DNA of 64,000 nucleotides from positions 62,001-126,000 of the forward strand of contig JAXHLG010000002.1 of NCBI GenBank assembly GCA_034522495.1. The letters run 5' to 3'. Source of the DNA: JAXHLG01 sp034522495 (GTDB taxonomy: Bacteria; Patescibacteriota; Minisyncoccia; Moranbacterales; DUUL01). Positions 24,063 to 32,623 of the stretch are shown piece by piece. The translations under genes were made by a program, and so were the position numbers. Position 1 is the stretch's first letter. Every line of letters begins with the position of its first letter. The notes below the pieces were generated by a model. The model saw only the letters and a list, made by a program, of their open reading frames with translations, ran no database searches and was not told where the DNA came from.

Positions 24063-25214
24063 TTATTTCATACCTCCGCCGCCTCCCATACTCCCCGTGG
24101 TTCCGGGCAATTGGAATCCTTGATTTTGATCAGGCCGGGTCTCATCGGCTTGGCTGATCGTTCCGGTCACAACAATGTCGCCCTCTTTAAGCCCGGAAGT
24201 AATTTCCGTCACTTTATCATTTGAAAGTCCGATTTCAACTTGCTGAGAACGGAGATTATTGCCTGCCTCGTCGGAAGCCGCGGTCTTTTCTTCGGGTTTT
24301 TCCATTACTTGAACGTAATACGCGTCTTGTTGAGACTTTACCGCAGAATTCGGGACCAAGACAACGTCTTGCTTGGATTCGGTGATAACATTGGCCGTAA
24401 CGCTCATCCCCGGCTTTAAATACTTGCTTGGATTTTTAAAATTAATTTCTGCTTCATAACTGACCACTCCTTGATCAACTTTTCCAATGGTATCAACTTT
24501 TGATACCTCGCCGGTAGTCTCAACTTCCTCCAAGGCGTCAAAAGTTAAAACGGCTCTATCCCCGGTCTTCACTTTGGCCGCGTCCACTTCATTTAAGCTT
24601 ATGGAAGCTTGCAGTTCTTCGGTGATCACGGACGCTAAAACTTCATCCCGGGAGATAGAATCGCCTGTTTCTATAGAGAGGTTGGTGGCCACTCCGTCAA
24701 AGGGCGCTTTTATTTTGTAGTCCTCAAGGTCTTTATAGGCATTGTTCAATTCAATTTGTTGCTGCTTGACGGTGTTTTCTTGTAATTGGCGGGCTAGTTT
24801 GTCATCATAAGTTTTGGTGTCATATTGCTCCAAGGCCTGCTTCATCTTTAATTCGGCCGAGTTCAATTGAAGCTGGGCGCTTTGAATTTTTTCCTGAGCT
24901 TGCCCGCTATCTAAAACGGCAATCACTTGGCCATCGGAAACCTTCTGATCATTTTCAACTTTTACCTCGATTACATCCAAGCCGTCTCCCGCCGCCTGCG
25001 GTTTTAGATTAACTTGATTTTTTGCTTGAACTTGGCCGGTTCCGAAAACCGAGGAGTTTAACATCCCTTTTTCGACAACAGCCGTGGTATAGTCAACGGC
25101 GTCTTCCCCAGAATTATTTTTTTGATAAGCGAAATATCCGCCGGCGATAATCGCGGTTATAACTACAAAAGAAGCGATTTTATGACTCCGGGCGAGAGTA
25201 ATTATTTTTTTCAT
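24063..25214 (-). CDS. HlyD/MacA-type efflux adaptor
   Basis: This 383-residue protein has an N-terminal TM, a split biotinyl-lipoyl-like domain (MLNSSVFGTGQVQAKNQV and YKIKAPFDGVATNLSIETGDSI), a coiled-coil hairpin (residues about 110-160, KIQSAQLQLNSAELKMKQAL), and beta-barrel and membrane-proximal domains. It ends in a Gly/Met-rich tail. It belongs to the MacA/YknX group of periplasmic adaptor subunits and pairs with the ABC genes that follow. Confidence 0.92.
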   Translation of the reverse strand: MKKIITLARSHKIASFVVITAIIAGGYFAYQKNNSGEDAVDYTTAVVEKGMLNSSVFGTGQVQAKNQVNLKPQAAGDGLDVIEVKVENDQKVSDGQVIAVLDSGQAQEKIQSAQLQLNSAELKMKQALEQYDTKTYDDKLARQLQENTVKQQQIELNNAYKDLEDYKIKAPFDGVATNLSIETGDSISRDEVLASVITEELQASISLNEVDAAKVKTGDRAVLTFDALEEVETTGEVSKVDTIGKVDQGVVSYEAEINFKNPSKYLKPGMSVTANVITESKQDVVLVPNSAVKSQQDAYYVQVMEKPEEKTAASDEAGNNLRSQQVEIGLSNDKVTEITSGLKEGDIVVTGTISQADETRPDQNQGFQLPGTTGSMGGGGGMK

Positions 25215-25281
25215 AAGTTTTATTCAATACTTTAAGGGAGGCGGATATGATTGAACCCGCCCCCTCCTGTAGCCAGCTTTT

Positions 25282-25734
25282 TTAGCGATGGCACTCCCCG
25301 CTGCAGCCTCCGCGGCCGAAACCTCCGCTGCCATTCTCAATTTTTCTTTTCATTTCTTCTTTCATCCATTCCATTTTTTCATCCGCTTGCTCTTGTGTCA
25401 GATAACCATTTTCTACGGATTCTTGAAGCCTCTGGTTCTTGGCTTCTATCATGCTGTCAGTCAGCGCTTGCTCATCCACATCTTTTTCTTGGGCAATTTC
25501 GGCAATGCTTTTGCCGTTTTCCTTTTCGGCCTGAACCTCTTCTTGGCTCATTCCCAAAAGATCGGCAACCGCCTCGGACATCATTCCATATCCCTTTTGG
25601 ATTGTTTGTCCGCATTTGCCGGCAAAGGAATCATTATCCGCATCCTCTGTTGAGGCCATAACGGAAGCTGTTCCGATAGTCAGCGCAAGCATTAGAGCCA
25701 AAACTCCCATTCCCATTGATAATTTTTTGTACAT
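25282..25734 (-). CDS. Exported DUF2680-like helical protein
   Basis: The 150-residue precursor has a signal peptide (MGVLALMLALTIGTASVMAS) and then helical repeats of the DUF2680 kind. One is LGMSQEEVQAEKENGKSIAEIAQEK and the other is NGYLTQEQADEKMEWMKEEM. It ends GGFGRGGCSGECHR, with a Cys/His-rich tail that could bind metal. DUF2680 proteins are often found with MacAB-type exporters and two-component systems. It is the first gene of this operon, after the PhoB-like direct repeat. Confidence 0.8.
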   Translation of the reverse strand: MYKKLSMGMGVLALMLALTIGTASVMASTEDADNDSFAGKCGQTIQKGYGMMSEAVADLLGMSQEEVQAEKENGKSIAEIAQEKDVDEQALTDSMIEAKNQRLQESVENGYLTQEQADEKMEWMKEEMKRKIENGSGGFGRGGCSGECHR

Positions 25735-25855
25735 GGCTTTAACGGTTTTAATTTTTTAATTGACGGATGCGCCGACCTAATGATAACTGCATAAAAATTA
25801 TCCGCATCCTTAAATGCAGTTTATCAGTTCAATATTTTCTTATTATGATTCTAAT

Positions 25856-25872
25856 GTTAAGAAGTTGTTAAG
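25856..25872. promoter_or_regulatory. PhoB/OmpR-like direct repeat upstream of the MacAB/two-component operon
   Basis: GTTAAG occurs at 25856-25861 and 25867-25872 (11-bp period) with CATAAT downstream on the minus strand. The flanks (TTATTATGAT, TTATCCGCATC) match those at 18560-18630. Confidence 0.6.
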
Positions 25873-25971
25873 AAAGCGATAAGTCGTTTCGGCGTTCTTC
25901 CAGCTCGTTCTTAACTTTGGGAATTAGCTGAAAAGCTTGGACTTTTTTGTGTTTCTAAATTATTATTTGCA

Positions 25972-26337
25972 CTAGCCGCAGCAGCCTCTTTTTTCAGGCG
26001 GGGTAAATTTAAAATCAATCTCTTGGCTTAATTCCGCTGCCAAAACACCCACTAATTCTTGTACATCTTTTTGCGTTTTTATCCAATCATTAATCGCTTT
26101 ATTTTCTCTAACTTCTTTTAATAGATTTTCATATTCCTTCTTCTGCTCCTCTATTCCGGAAAAGCTGCCTTGCTGGTAAATATTCACATTTTGTTGAGCT
26201 GTTTGAAAATCTTTTAGCAGTTGCTGGGCGTTTTGATCTTTTTTATATATTTCAGCCGCCTTTTGGTAGGCTTGATACTCCTTTGTTTCCCGGATCGCTT
26301 GAGAAAACTCCTTTAATTTTAAGTTTAAATCGCTCAT
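25972..26337 (-). CDS. YlbF/YmcA-family helical protein with C-terminal Cys pair
   Basis: A 121-residue all-helical protein of the Com_YlbF family, with LKEFSQAIRETKEYQAYQKA, NAQQLLKDFQTAQQNV and KDVQELVGVLAAELSQ. The C-terminus KRGCCG resembles the CxxC-type tails of YlbF proteins that help hold Fe-S clusters in the Bacillus RicAFT complex. A PSP1/RicT-like protein is encoded at 54826, which fits such a complex. It stands between the MacAB and arsenic operons. Confidence 0.8.
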   Translation of the reverse strand: MSDLNLKLKEFSQAIRETKEYQAYQKAAEIYKKDQNAQQLLKDFQTAQQNVNIYQQGSFSGIEEQKKEYENLLKEVRENKAINDWIKTQKDVQELVGVLAAELSQEIDFKFTPPEKRGCCG

Positions 26338-26404
26338 ATTTATATTCTTATATGTTAGATTGTCCAGCGTTCTTTATTTCGCTATTTTAGGCATACCTCT
26401 AATT

Positions 26405-28108
26405 TTATTTTTTAGACATCGGTACTATTGCAATATCTCCACTAATTTCTGAAACTTTTTGTATCCATTTTTTTTCGTTGCCTGCTAATTTCTTTAAAAA
26501 GTTATCAGTCGTATTTGATGAGGTTAAACTTTTATTTATTATCCACCATTTATTTTGTATTTCAGCTCGTTCTAAATCCTTTTTTAGTCTTTCTGCTTCA
26601 AAAACAGGTGTTGCTTCTGGCAAAGTTACTATCACAACCTCTGTTTGATTAAAATCTCTTAATCTGGGAAGTAATTGTTGAACTGATTCTGGAATTTCAC
26701 CTTTTGTTCTTTGCACTTCCTTGTGATAACTTAAGGTAGAATCTAATAATAACAAAGTGTGTCCGGTTGGAGCAGTATCGATTACAACAACTTCCTCTTT
26801 AGATTTATCAACTATTTCTGCAAATGCCCTAAATACAGCAATTTCTTGAGTGCAAGGCGAGCTAAGATCTTCTTCTATGTAGGCAACATCTTCTTCACTC
26901 ATAGTTTCTTTGGCTTTTGATAAAACTTCTTCTTTATATTTTTCAAGTTCCTTTTTTTCATCAATGCCTGTTACTTCTATGTTGTTTGAAATCTCATTTT
27001 CATAAATAAGATGATTCGCAGGATCGGTTGTTGTTAACAATACTTTTAAGCCCTTATTTGCTAAACCATTTGCAATTTCTACAGCCGTTGATGTTTTACC
27101 AACACCACCTTTTCCCATAGTAAAAATTATCTTTTTTTTGCTACCGTAAACATCTTCAATTAAATCTTTAATTGTATTATATTTGGAAACTTCGGAATCA
27201 TCTTTTTCTGTTATCATTTGTTTGTCTGTAAAGAAGTTCCTTATCGCTTCGATACCAACAAGATTATAATCTTTAAGAGGAGACAAATAAGATTTTATGC
27301 TTTTTAATTCGCTTGGAATTTCTTCTATGCTTTGCTGTTGATCTTCATATATCTTTTTTGATAATGAATCACCATAGTTCTCCAAAACTCCGTTAATAAT
27401 CAACATTTGATTTTTAATGTCCAATTTAGACAACTCTTCACTTGTTCTTTTTATTTCAAGGAATGATGTTTTTTCAGGTCTTGCTACAAGCATAAGTGTT
27501 GTTTTGTTTGCATCTGATAAATTCAAAACTGCGTTTTTATATATTTCTTTCTTACTTTTTAAACCGGATAATTGACCTAAACAAGACGCACCATTAGTGC
27601 TTTCGCTTATGAAATTTGACCAGGCGGAAGGTAATTGTAACATTCGTATTGTATGTCCGGTTGGAGCCGTATCAAAAATAATATGATCATATTCTGAAGA
27701 TGTTTTTTCATCAGTGATAAATTTAGAAAATTGATCAAACGCAGCAATTTCAACAGTACATGAACCTGATAATTGTTCCTCCATATTTGCTAATGTTTTT
27801 TCAGGAAGTTTTCCTCTATAAGGAGCAATAACAGATTCTTTATATTCTTTTGCAGCTTCTTCAGGGTCTAAATTTGCAACAACAAGTCCCTTAACCTCAG
27901 GAATACTTACCCCTTTTCCAGAAAGTTCTCTACCAAAAACATCTTGAAGATTAGATGCAGGATCAGTGCTAATTAACAAAACTTTTTTTCCTTGGTCTGC
28001 TAGTCCCACTGCCACACTGCAAGCAATTGATGTTTTTCCTACGCCGCCTTTCCCTGTAAAGAAAAGATATTTTGTAGCATTTATGTTTTCTAAATTGAAT
28101 TTTTTCAT
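26405..28108 (-). CDS. arsA: Arsenite-stimulated ATPase ArsA (two-domain)
   Basis: This 567-residue protein has two P-loop halves. Half 1 carries FTGKGGVGKTSIACSVA (residues 17-33) and FDTAPTGHTIRMLQLP. Half 2 starts near residue 330 with TMGKGGVGKTSTAVEIA and VIDTAPTGHTLLLLD. The metal-site cysteine stretches GSCTVEIAAFDQF and SPCTQEIAVF are present in both halves. ArsA energises arsenite export; here the only partner channel is ACR3 (29954-31066), since no ArsB is seen. The gene, with its two upstream neighbours, is visibly more AT-rich than the flanking operons, which suggests transfer. Confidence 0.95.
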   Translation of the reverse strand: MKKFNLENINATKYLFFTGKGGVGKTSIACSVAVGLADQGKKVLLISTDPASNLQDVFGRELSGKGVSIPEVKGLVVANLDPEEAAKEYKESVIAPYRGKLPEKTLANMEEQLSGSCTVEIAAFDQFSKFITDEKTSSEYDHIIFDTAPTGHTIRMLQLPSAWSNFISESTNGASCLGQLSGLKSKKEIYKNAVLNLSDANKTTLMLVARPEKTSFLEIKRTSEELSKLDIKNQMLIINGVLENYGDSLSKKIYEDQQQSIEEIPSELKSIKSYLSPLKDYNLVGIEAIRNFFTDKQMITEKDDSEVSKYNTIKDLIEDVYGSKKKIIFTMGKGGVGKTSTAVEIANGLANKGLKVLLTTTDPANHLIYENEISNNIEVTGIDEKKELEKYKEEVLSKAKETMSEEDVAYIEEDLSSPCTQEIAVFRAFAEIVDKSKEEVVVIDTAPTGHTLLLLDSTLSYHKEVQRTKGEIPESVQQLLPRLRDFNQTEVVIVTLPEATPVFEAERLKKDLERAEIQNKWWIINKSLTSSNTTDNFLKKLAGNEKKWIQKVSEISGDIAIVPMSKK

Positions 28109-28124
28109 AGTATTTATATTTTTA

Positions 28125-28490
28125 TTATTTTATTTTAACGAGATTTGTAATATATTCAATTATTTCATTTGCTTTTTCGTCACTATATGGTGTTTCTCCC
28201 TTCACTATGTCAAAATCTGTTGTGTTAATAGATATGATATTTTCAGTAATACCTTCTCTTTCAAGTATTTTTTTAGCACAATTAAAAGCACAACCATCCA
28301 AAACAAGGATTTTCCCATTTTGTGATTTTACTTTTTGAATTAAAGTTTGATCACCAACAGCAATTTTTGCTAAGCAAATCATATTAGCTTCACCTTTTGC
28401 TGCTAATTGTCTTGCGACTTCATCAGCAAATTTACCGGTATTTGACGCCCCGCTACAACTTACAATATTATATTTTTTTAAATCATCCAT
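28125..28490 (-). CDS. DGC-domain putative zinc-binding protein
   Basis: This 121-residue protein starts YNIVSCSGASNTGKFADEVARQLA and includes ICLAKIAVGD and VLDGCAFNCAKKILE. The conserved cysteines and the Asp-Gly-Cys triad define the DGC family (putative zinc-binding). In several bacteria such genes travel with arsenic or organohalide clusters. Its location between arsA and a small membrane protein in the ars operon supports a role in arsenic or thiol handling. No reaction is known. Confidence 0.78.
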   Translation of the reverse strand: MDDLKKYNIVSCSGASNTGKFADEVARQLAAKGEANMICLAKIAVGDQTLIQKVKSQNGKILVLDGCAFNCAKKILEREGITENIISINTTDFDIVKGETPYSDEKANEIIEYITNLVKIK

Positions 28491-28500
28491 TTTTTTAATT

Positions 28501-28998
28501 TTATTTATTATATATCCTTTTTTTTACCAATTCCATGCTTGCGCGAGTTGCCATTGTTAAAACAGGGCACCACACTTTTGGTATGTTAGGTTTTTTTCCT
28601 TCTGCTAGTCTTTTAAATCCTTTTCGAAGTTTGATTAGATTTATGGCAGATGCAACAAACATGATCATCATTCCCGACATAACCGCAAAAAATGAAAAAA
28701 CAACATTTAATATTAGATTGTCATGTGGAATAGTGTCCAATAAAATAGCAAATACGCCAGATATAATAATCAAAAAAAACAATACTATCAAATAACTTTT
28801 GAAATTGCTTTTAGAGATTAAAGGGTATTCTCTTGTAATTGAATTGTTAGTATATTTATCTTTCATTTTATTGTTTGCATTAATAAATTTTTTATATTGA
28901 ATAATTTCTTCGAAAAAACTTTCTATTAATTTAATAATTTTATCTAGTATTTTAACAACATCCACCTCCGGGAGTACATCCTGAATTATTATCATCAT
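28501..28998 (-). CDS. Small membrane protein of the ars operon
   Basis: A protein with two clear TM helices (SYLIVLFFLIIISGVFAILL and VVFSFFAVMSGMMIMFVASAI) followed by a basic tail with WCPVLTMATRASMELV. No family was recognised. The longest frame overlaps the end of the arsD fusion gene by 47 bp. An internal ATG at 28866 is an alternative start, but the intervening residues form a plausible amphipathic helix. A single Cys after the helices may matter in an arsenic operon, but this is conjecture. Confidence 0.55.
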   Translation of the reverse strand: MMIIIQDVLPEVDVVKILDKIIKLIESFFEEIIQYKKFINANNKMKDKYTNNSITREYPLISKSNFKSYLIVLFFLIIISGVFAILLDTIPHDNLILNVVFSFFAVMSGMMIMFVASAINLIKLRKGFKRLAEGKKPNIPKVWCPVLTMATRASMELVKKRIYNK

Positions 28999-29536
28999 CA
29001 GGTTTATCCAGACATATTTTTTCAGCTAAAGCCAAAATAGATTTAGCAGGAGTTTCTTTGACTGCTTTTGCCTTTTCAACTGCTTGCCAAATTTCTTCTT
29101 TAGAAGCACCTAATTTTTTTGCTTCATTATAATGATATTTAAAACACATTTCACAATTTGAACCTATTGCAGCACCAATCGCTACAAATTCTTTTGTTTT
29201 TTCGTCCAATGTATCCTTAGATGAAACTAATTGGATTTTTGTCCACTCTGTTAATTCTTCATTTGTTGGATAATTTCCCTTCTTTACAATTTCATCATTT
29301 ACAAGTGTTACCGGGAAAATTTCTTCACCTTCCTTAACTAATAAATCATTGATAATCTTATTGTTTACAAATTCATCAGGATTACTTGTTAGATTGAATC
29401 TTTTTATGTCAATATTGTTCTTTTCTAAAGTGTTTATTGCCGTTGTAATTCTCATTGTCTCCGGATCTATGCTTGGACCGCATAATCCAGTGGGGCAACA
29501 CATTCCCGGTTCATATATTCTTATTTTATTGTTCAT
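28952..29536 (-). CDS. ArsD-carboxymuconolactone decarboxylase (AhpD-like) fusion
   Basis: Residues about 1-100 are ArsD-like, with IRIYEPGMCCPTGLCGPS (the CC plus C that bind As(III) and hand it to ArsA). Residues about 110-175 form an AhpD/CMD helical domain with GSNCEMCFKYHYNEAKKLGAS, the CxxC-xxxH redox motif. A tail with GCTPGGGCC supplies another vicinal pair, as in longer ArsD proteins. The AhpD domain could reduce or oxidise the ArsD thiols. AhpD in mycobacteria takes electrons from a lipoyl protein, which is notable given the lipoate operon nearby. Confidence 0.85.
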   Translation of the reverse strand: MNNKIRIYEPGMCCPTGLCGPSIDPETMRITTAINTLEKNNIDIKRFNLTSNPDEFVNNKIINDLLVKEGEEIFPVTLVNDEIVKKGNYPTNEELTEWTKIQLVSSKDTLDEKTKEFVAIGAAIGSNCEMCFKYHYNEAKKLGASKEEIWQAVEKAKAVKETPAKSILALAEKICLDKPDDDNNSGCTPGGGCC

Positions 29537-29562
29537 AGTTTTTATAGTTAATTATTAATTTT

Positions 29563-29964
29563 TTAAATTAAATGTCCATCTTTAAGAAGTTTATTGATGT
29601 GTTCCTCTATTAAATTTCGTATTTCAACAAAAAAGACCTTATCTTTTCCCTTGGGGTCGGGAATATTCCATTCAATAGTCTTTTCGGCGGGAGTAAATGG
29701 ACACTTATCAATACACCCCATTGTAATAATTTTTGTCGCTTGTGCAGTCATTTCCGGAGTAAGCATTTTTGGATATTGTTCTGAAATATCTATGTTCCTT
29801 TCTGTCATCATCTCAATTGCAATGGGATTGATTTCTTTTGCCGGCGCAACCCCGGCGCTTTCCGCTATCGCTTTTTTTGTCAGAGAATTAAATAGGCCTT
29901 GAGCCATTTGGCTTCTACAAGCGTTTTCAACGCAAATGAATAGATAAAGGGGTTTATTTTCCAT
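29563..29964 (-). CDS. arsC: Arsenate reductase, low-MW phosphatase (thioredoxin-coupled) type
   Basis: A 133-residue protein with FICVENACRSQMAQGLF, the CX5R P-loop (Cys11, Arg17), and the cysteines CIDKCPF and a downstream DPKGKD acid loop. This is the ArsC/Wzb fold that reduces arsenate to arsenite, here thioredoxin-dependent by pattern. Its start overlaps the end of acr3 by 11 bp, indicating translational coupling. Confidence 0.93.
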   Translation of the reverse strand: MENKPLYLFICVENACRSQMAQGLFNSLTKKAIAESAGVAPAKEINPIAIEMMTERNIDISEQYPKMLTPEMTAQATKIITMGCIDKCPFTPAEKTIEWNIPDPKGKDKVFFVEIRNLIEEHINKLLKDGHLI

Positions 29965-31066
29965 AATTTAAATTATTAGTATTTTCAAACCAACCTTTGG
30001 TATTGTTGGCTATTTTTACCAGGGTCAGCATGATAGGCACTTCCACCAAAACCCCGACAACGGTTACCAGGACTGCGCCGGAACCGACTCCGAAGAGAGA
30101 TATCGCTACCGCCACGGCCAGCTCAAAGAAGTTACTGGCGCCGATCATGCCGGCCGGAGCGGCTATATCATGCGGAACACGCCATTTTTTCGCCCACAGG
30201 TAAGCAAAAGAAAAAATGAAAAAGGTTTGGATGATTAAAGGTATTGCGATCAAAGCGATATGGAAAGGATTGTTTAAGATGGTTTCTCCTTGAAAGGAGA
30301 AAATTATAATCAAAGTGAATAAAAGGCCGATCTCGGTGATATGTTTGAATTTGGGCAAAAAGCTTTGCTCGAAACAGGCCTGCCCTTTCTTTTTTATGTG
30401 GTATTTTCTGGTCAAGAACGCCGCCAAAAACGGGACCACCACGAAAAGCCCGATTGATAAAAAGAGCGTATTATAAGGAATAGTAATGCCTCCCACGCCA
30501 AGTAGTAAAGAAACAATCGGGACAAAGGCGATTAGAATAATCAAATCGTTTATCGCAACTTGCAAAAGAGTGTAAGCGGGGTTTCCTTTGGTAAGATAGC
30601 TCCACACGAAAACCATAGCAGTACATGGGGCGGCGCCGAGCAAAATTGCACCGGCAATATATTCATTGGCTAAGGCAGGATCTATAAAGTTTTTAAAAAT
30701 AATTGCCAAAAATAAATACGCGAAAGCGAACATAGTAAACGGCTTGATCAGCCAATTGCTCACCAGTGTTATTGCCAAACCCTTGGGATGGTTGAAACAA
30801 TCTTTAAGGCAGGAAAAATCTATTTTCAACATCATCGGATAGATCATCAGCCAGATCAGAACAGCGATAGGCAAAGATACTTGGGCGTATTCGAATTTGC
30901 CCAGAAAGGCCGGAAAAGCGGGGAAGAATTTCCCGATCAGAATGCCGGCGACGATACAGAGAAAAACCCATAAGCTGAGGTATTTTTCAAAAACTCCCAA
31001 CACTTTTTCTTCCGGTTGTTCTATATCCTTTTTTGTTTCTTCGGTCAGATGATGCTGTTTTGGCAT
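29954..31066 (-). CDS. acr3: Arsenite efflux permease ACR3
   Basis: A 370-residue, ten-TM transporter with the ACR3 hallmarks LGAAPCTAMVFVWSYL (the essential cysteine) and GMIGASNFFELAVAVAISLFG. It exports As(OH)3. It is the second gene of the operon after arsR and precedes arsC. Confidence 0.95.
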   Translation of the reverse strand: MPKQHHLTEETKKDIEQPEEKVLGVFEKYLSLWVFLCIVAGILIGKFFPAFPAFLGKFEYAQVSLPIAVLIWLMIYPMMLKIDFSCLKDCFNHPKGLAITLVSNWLIKPFTMFAFAYLFLAIIFKNFIDPALANEYIAGAILLGAAPCTAMVFVWSYLTKGNPAYTLLQVAINDLIILIAFVPIVSLLLGVGGITIPYNTLFLSIGLFVVVPFLAAFLTRKYHIKKKGQACFEQSFLPKFKHITEIGLLFTLIIIFSFQGETILNNPFHIALIAIPLIIQTFFIFSFAYLWAKKWRVPHDIAAPAGMIGASNFFELAVAVAISLFGVGSGAVLVTVVGVLVEVPIMLTLVKIANNTKGWFENTNNLNYGK

Positions 31067-31089
31067 AATTATTTTATTTATATATTATT

Positions 31090-31413
31090 CTATTTACAAG
31101 CTTTGTTATGGCTATGCTCTTCATCCGAAATATTCTTCGCGCTTAATAATTCCTTGTATATTTTTTCCATTTCGGCAAACTTTTCACGATCAAGAGAGTA
31201 ATATGCCCAAGTTCCGGTTTTTCTGACTTTTATCATTTTCTCTTCCCGCAAGATCCGTAAATGATGGGAAAGAAGCGTCTGTTCTATCTTTAGTTTTTCA
31301 GATAAAAAACAAACGCATTCCTCTCCTTTGGCTAAAGAAAGAATTATCTTGTAGCGGTTTTTGTCCGCCAATAATTTTACATATTTATGAAGCTTTTCTT
31401 CGTTCTTTGTCAT
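31090..31413 (-). CDS. arsR: ArsR-family repressor (operon 1)
   Basis: A winged-helix protein of 107 residues from the ATG at 31413. It has KGEECVCFLSEKLKIEQTLLSHHLRILREEKMI, in which CVC on the recognition-helix side is the classic As(III) site, plus a His/Cys tail (EEHSHNKACK). The start at 31413 is preferred because the operator palindrome (31425-31454) lies directly upstream; an in-frame ATG at 31440 would lie inside it. It heads the arsR-acr3-arsC-arsD fusion-arsA unit. Confidence 0.92.
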   Translation of the reverse strand: MTKNEEKLHKYVKLLADKNRYKIILSLAKGEECVCFLSEKLKIEQTLLSHHLRILREEKMIKVRKTGTWAYYSLDREKFAEMEKIYKELLSAKNISDEEHSHNKACK

Positions 31414-31424
31414 GCCGAGCTTAA

Positions 31425-31454
31425 TTAATATATGAAGCAATATTCATATATTAA
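31425..31454. promoter_or_regulatory. Perfect 12-6-12 inverted repeat, operator of ars operon 1
   Basis: TTAATATATGAA (31425-31436) and TTCATATATTAA (31443-31454) are exact inverted copies separated by 6 bp, ending 12 bp before the arsR start codon. This is the expected site for ArsR autorepression. Confidence 0.75.
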
Positions 31455-31661
31455 GATCATAAAAATACGCTGTCAAGGGTGCGTAAATTACAAGAAGAGA
31501 CTAAATGCAATATTTTTTTGTTTTGTTATTCTTCGAGCGATAGATCATTTCGACGTCAAAAAAGTCTCATAATCTAGAAAATAATCTGCCGGCAGGGAGA
31601 GTTTTTAATACCGAAAATATTTTGCGGCCTTGACGGGTGATCAGTCCTGATTTATACTACT

Positions 31662-31686
31662 AATACCTAGTAAGATACTAGGTATT
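31662..31686. promoter_or_regulatory. Perfect 10-5-10 palindrome upstream of iscR
   Basis: AATACCTAGT (31662-31671) and ACTAGGTATT (31677-31686) are exact inverted copies with a 5-bp spacer, 12 bp before the iscR start. The sequence resembles Rrf2/IscR sites and would allow autoregulation. Confidence 0.7.
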
Positions 31687-31698
31687 AAAATATTAATT

Positions 31699-32121
31699 TT
31701 GTATTTTATGAGGTTTTCCAAGAACTCCACTTATGGTTTGCGGGCTTTGGCTTGTCTGGCAAAAAGATCCGGAACAACACCTTTATCGTTATCAGAAATA
31801 TCCAAACAAGAAAATATCTCTAAAAAATATTTGGAGCAAATTTTTATTCATCTAAAAAGGTCAGGGCTGATAAAAGCCAGAAAAGGACAATCCGGAGGAT
31901 ATCAACTGACTCGCAGCCCCCAAAAGATCACTGTTTTCGATATCATTGAAGCGGTGGAAGGGAGGATGACTCCTGCTGAGTGCTTATCGGCAGATGGGAC
32001 TATAATCTGCAAAAACAGCTCAGAGTGCGGGGTTGTTCCCTTTTTGGCAGATATTCAAGAAATTGTTGTCACTAAACTTAAAAACACTTCTCTATATGAT
32101 ATAGAGAAGAATCATACCTAA
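31699..32121 (+). CDS. iscR: Rrf2-family regulator (IscR-like)
   Basis: A 140-residue protein with winged helix (NSTYGLRALACLAKRSG, ISKKYLEQIFIHLKRSGLIKARKGQSGGYQLTR) and a cluster-binding region AECLSADGTIICKNSSECGV, whose three cysteines match the [2Fe-2S] ligands of IscR. It is followed by iscU- and iscS-type genes on the same strand, so it should control Fe-S assembly. The palindrome just upstream is its probable operator. Confidence 0.92.
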   Translation: MYFMRFSKNSTYGLRALACLAKRSGTTPLSLSEISKQENISKKYLEQIFIHLKRSGLIKARKGQSGGYQLTRSPQKITVFDIIEAVEGRMTPAECLSADGTIICKNSSECGVVPFLADIQEIVVTKLKNTSLYDIEKNHT

Positions 32122-32180
32122 CTTAAACTAATTGGGAGTGAATATTATTACATTTTAATAGGCGCTTCCTTAATAACAAT

Positions 32181-32567
32181 ATGTATTCACAGGTTATATT
32201 AGATCACTTCCGCTATCCCAGCAACCAAGGGTCTATAGAAAATGCCGATGCTGTGGGGCAAAAAGGCAATCCGGCCTGCGGGGATATTATGAAGCTATAC
32301 TTAAAAATAGGAGAAAGAAAAAACGAACAAGGAGAGGCGGAAAAATATATCGAGGATATTAAATTCGAAACCCTGGGGTGCGCGGCCGCTATTGCCATAT
32401 CCTCCCTGCTGACCGAAAGGATCAAAGACAGTTCCATAGAACAGGCAAAGAAGATAACCAAAGAAGATATTTTGGAAAAAACCGGGGAACTGCCTGAGTC
32501 CAAGATCCATTGTTCTATGTTGGCCATCGATGCCCTCCATAGCGCTCTAAAAAAATATAATTATTAA
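32181..32567 (+). CDS. iscU: IscU-type Fe-S scaffold protein
   Basis: A 128-residue scaffold with YSQVILDHFRYPSNQG, GNPACGD (first cysteine), ETLGCAAAIAISSLLTE (second) and KIHCSMLAIDALH (third). The three conserved cysteines and length match the SufU/IscU/NifU-N family. It lies between iscR and the cysteine desulfurase. Confidence 0.93.
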   Translation: MYSQVILDHFRYPSNQGSIENADAVGQKGNPACGDIMKLYLKIGERKNEQGEAEKYIEDIKFETLGCAAAIAISSLLTERIKDSSIEQAKKITKEDILEKTGELPESKIHCSMLAIDALHSALKKYNY

Positions 32568-32623
32568 CAACAAACGTTGTCTTGTTTTTCATAAGATAAT
32601 AATAACAACCTAACCATTAAACT

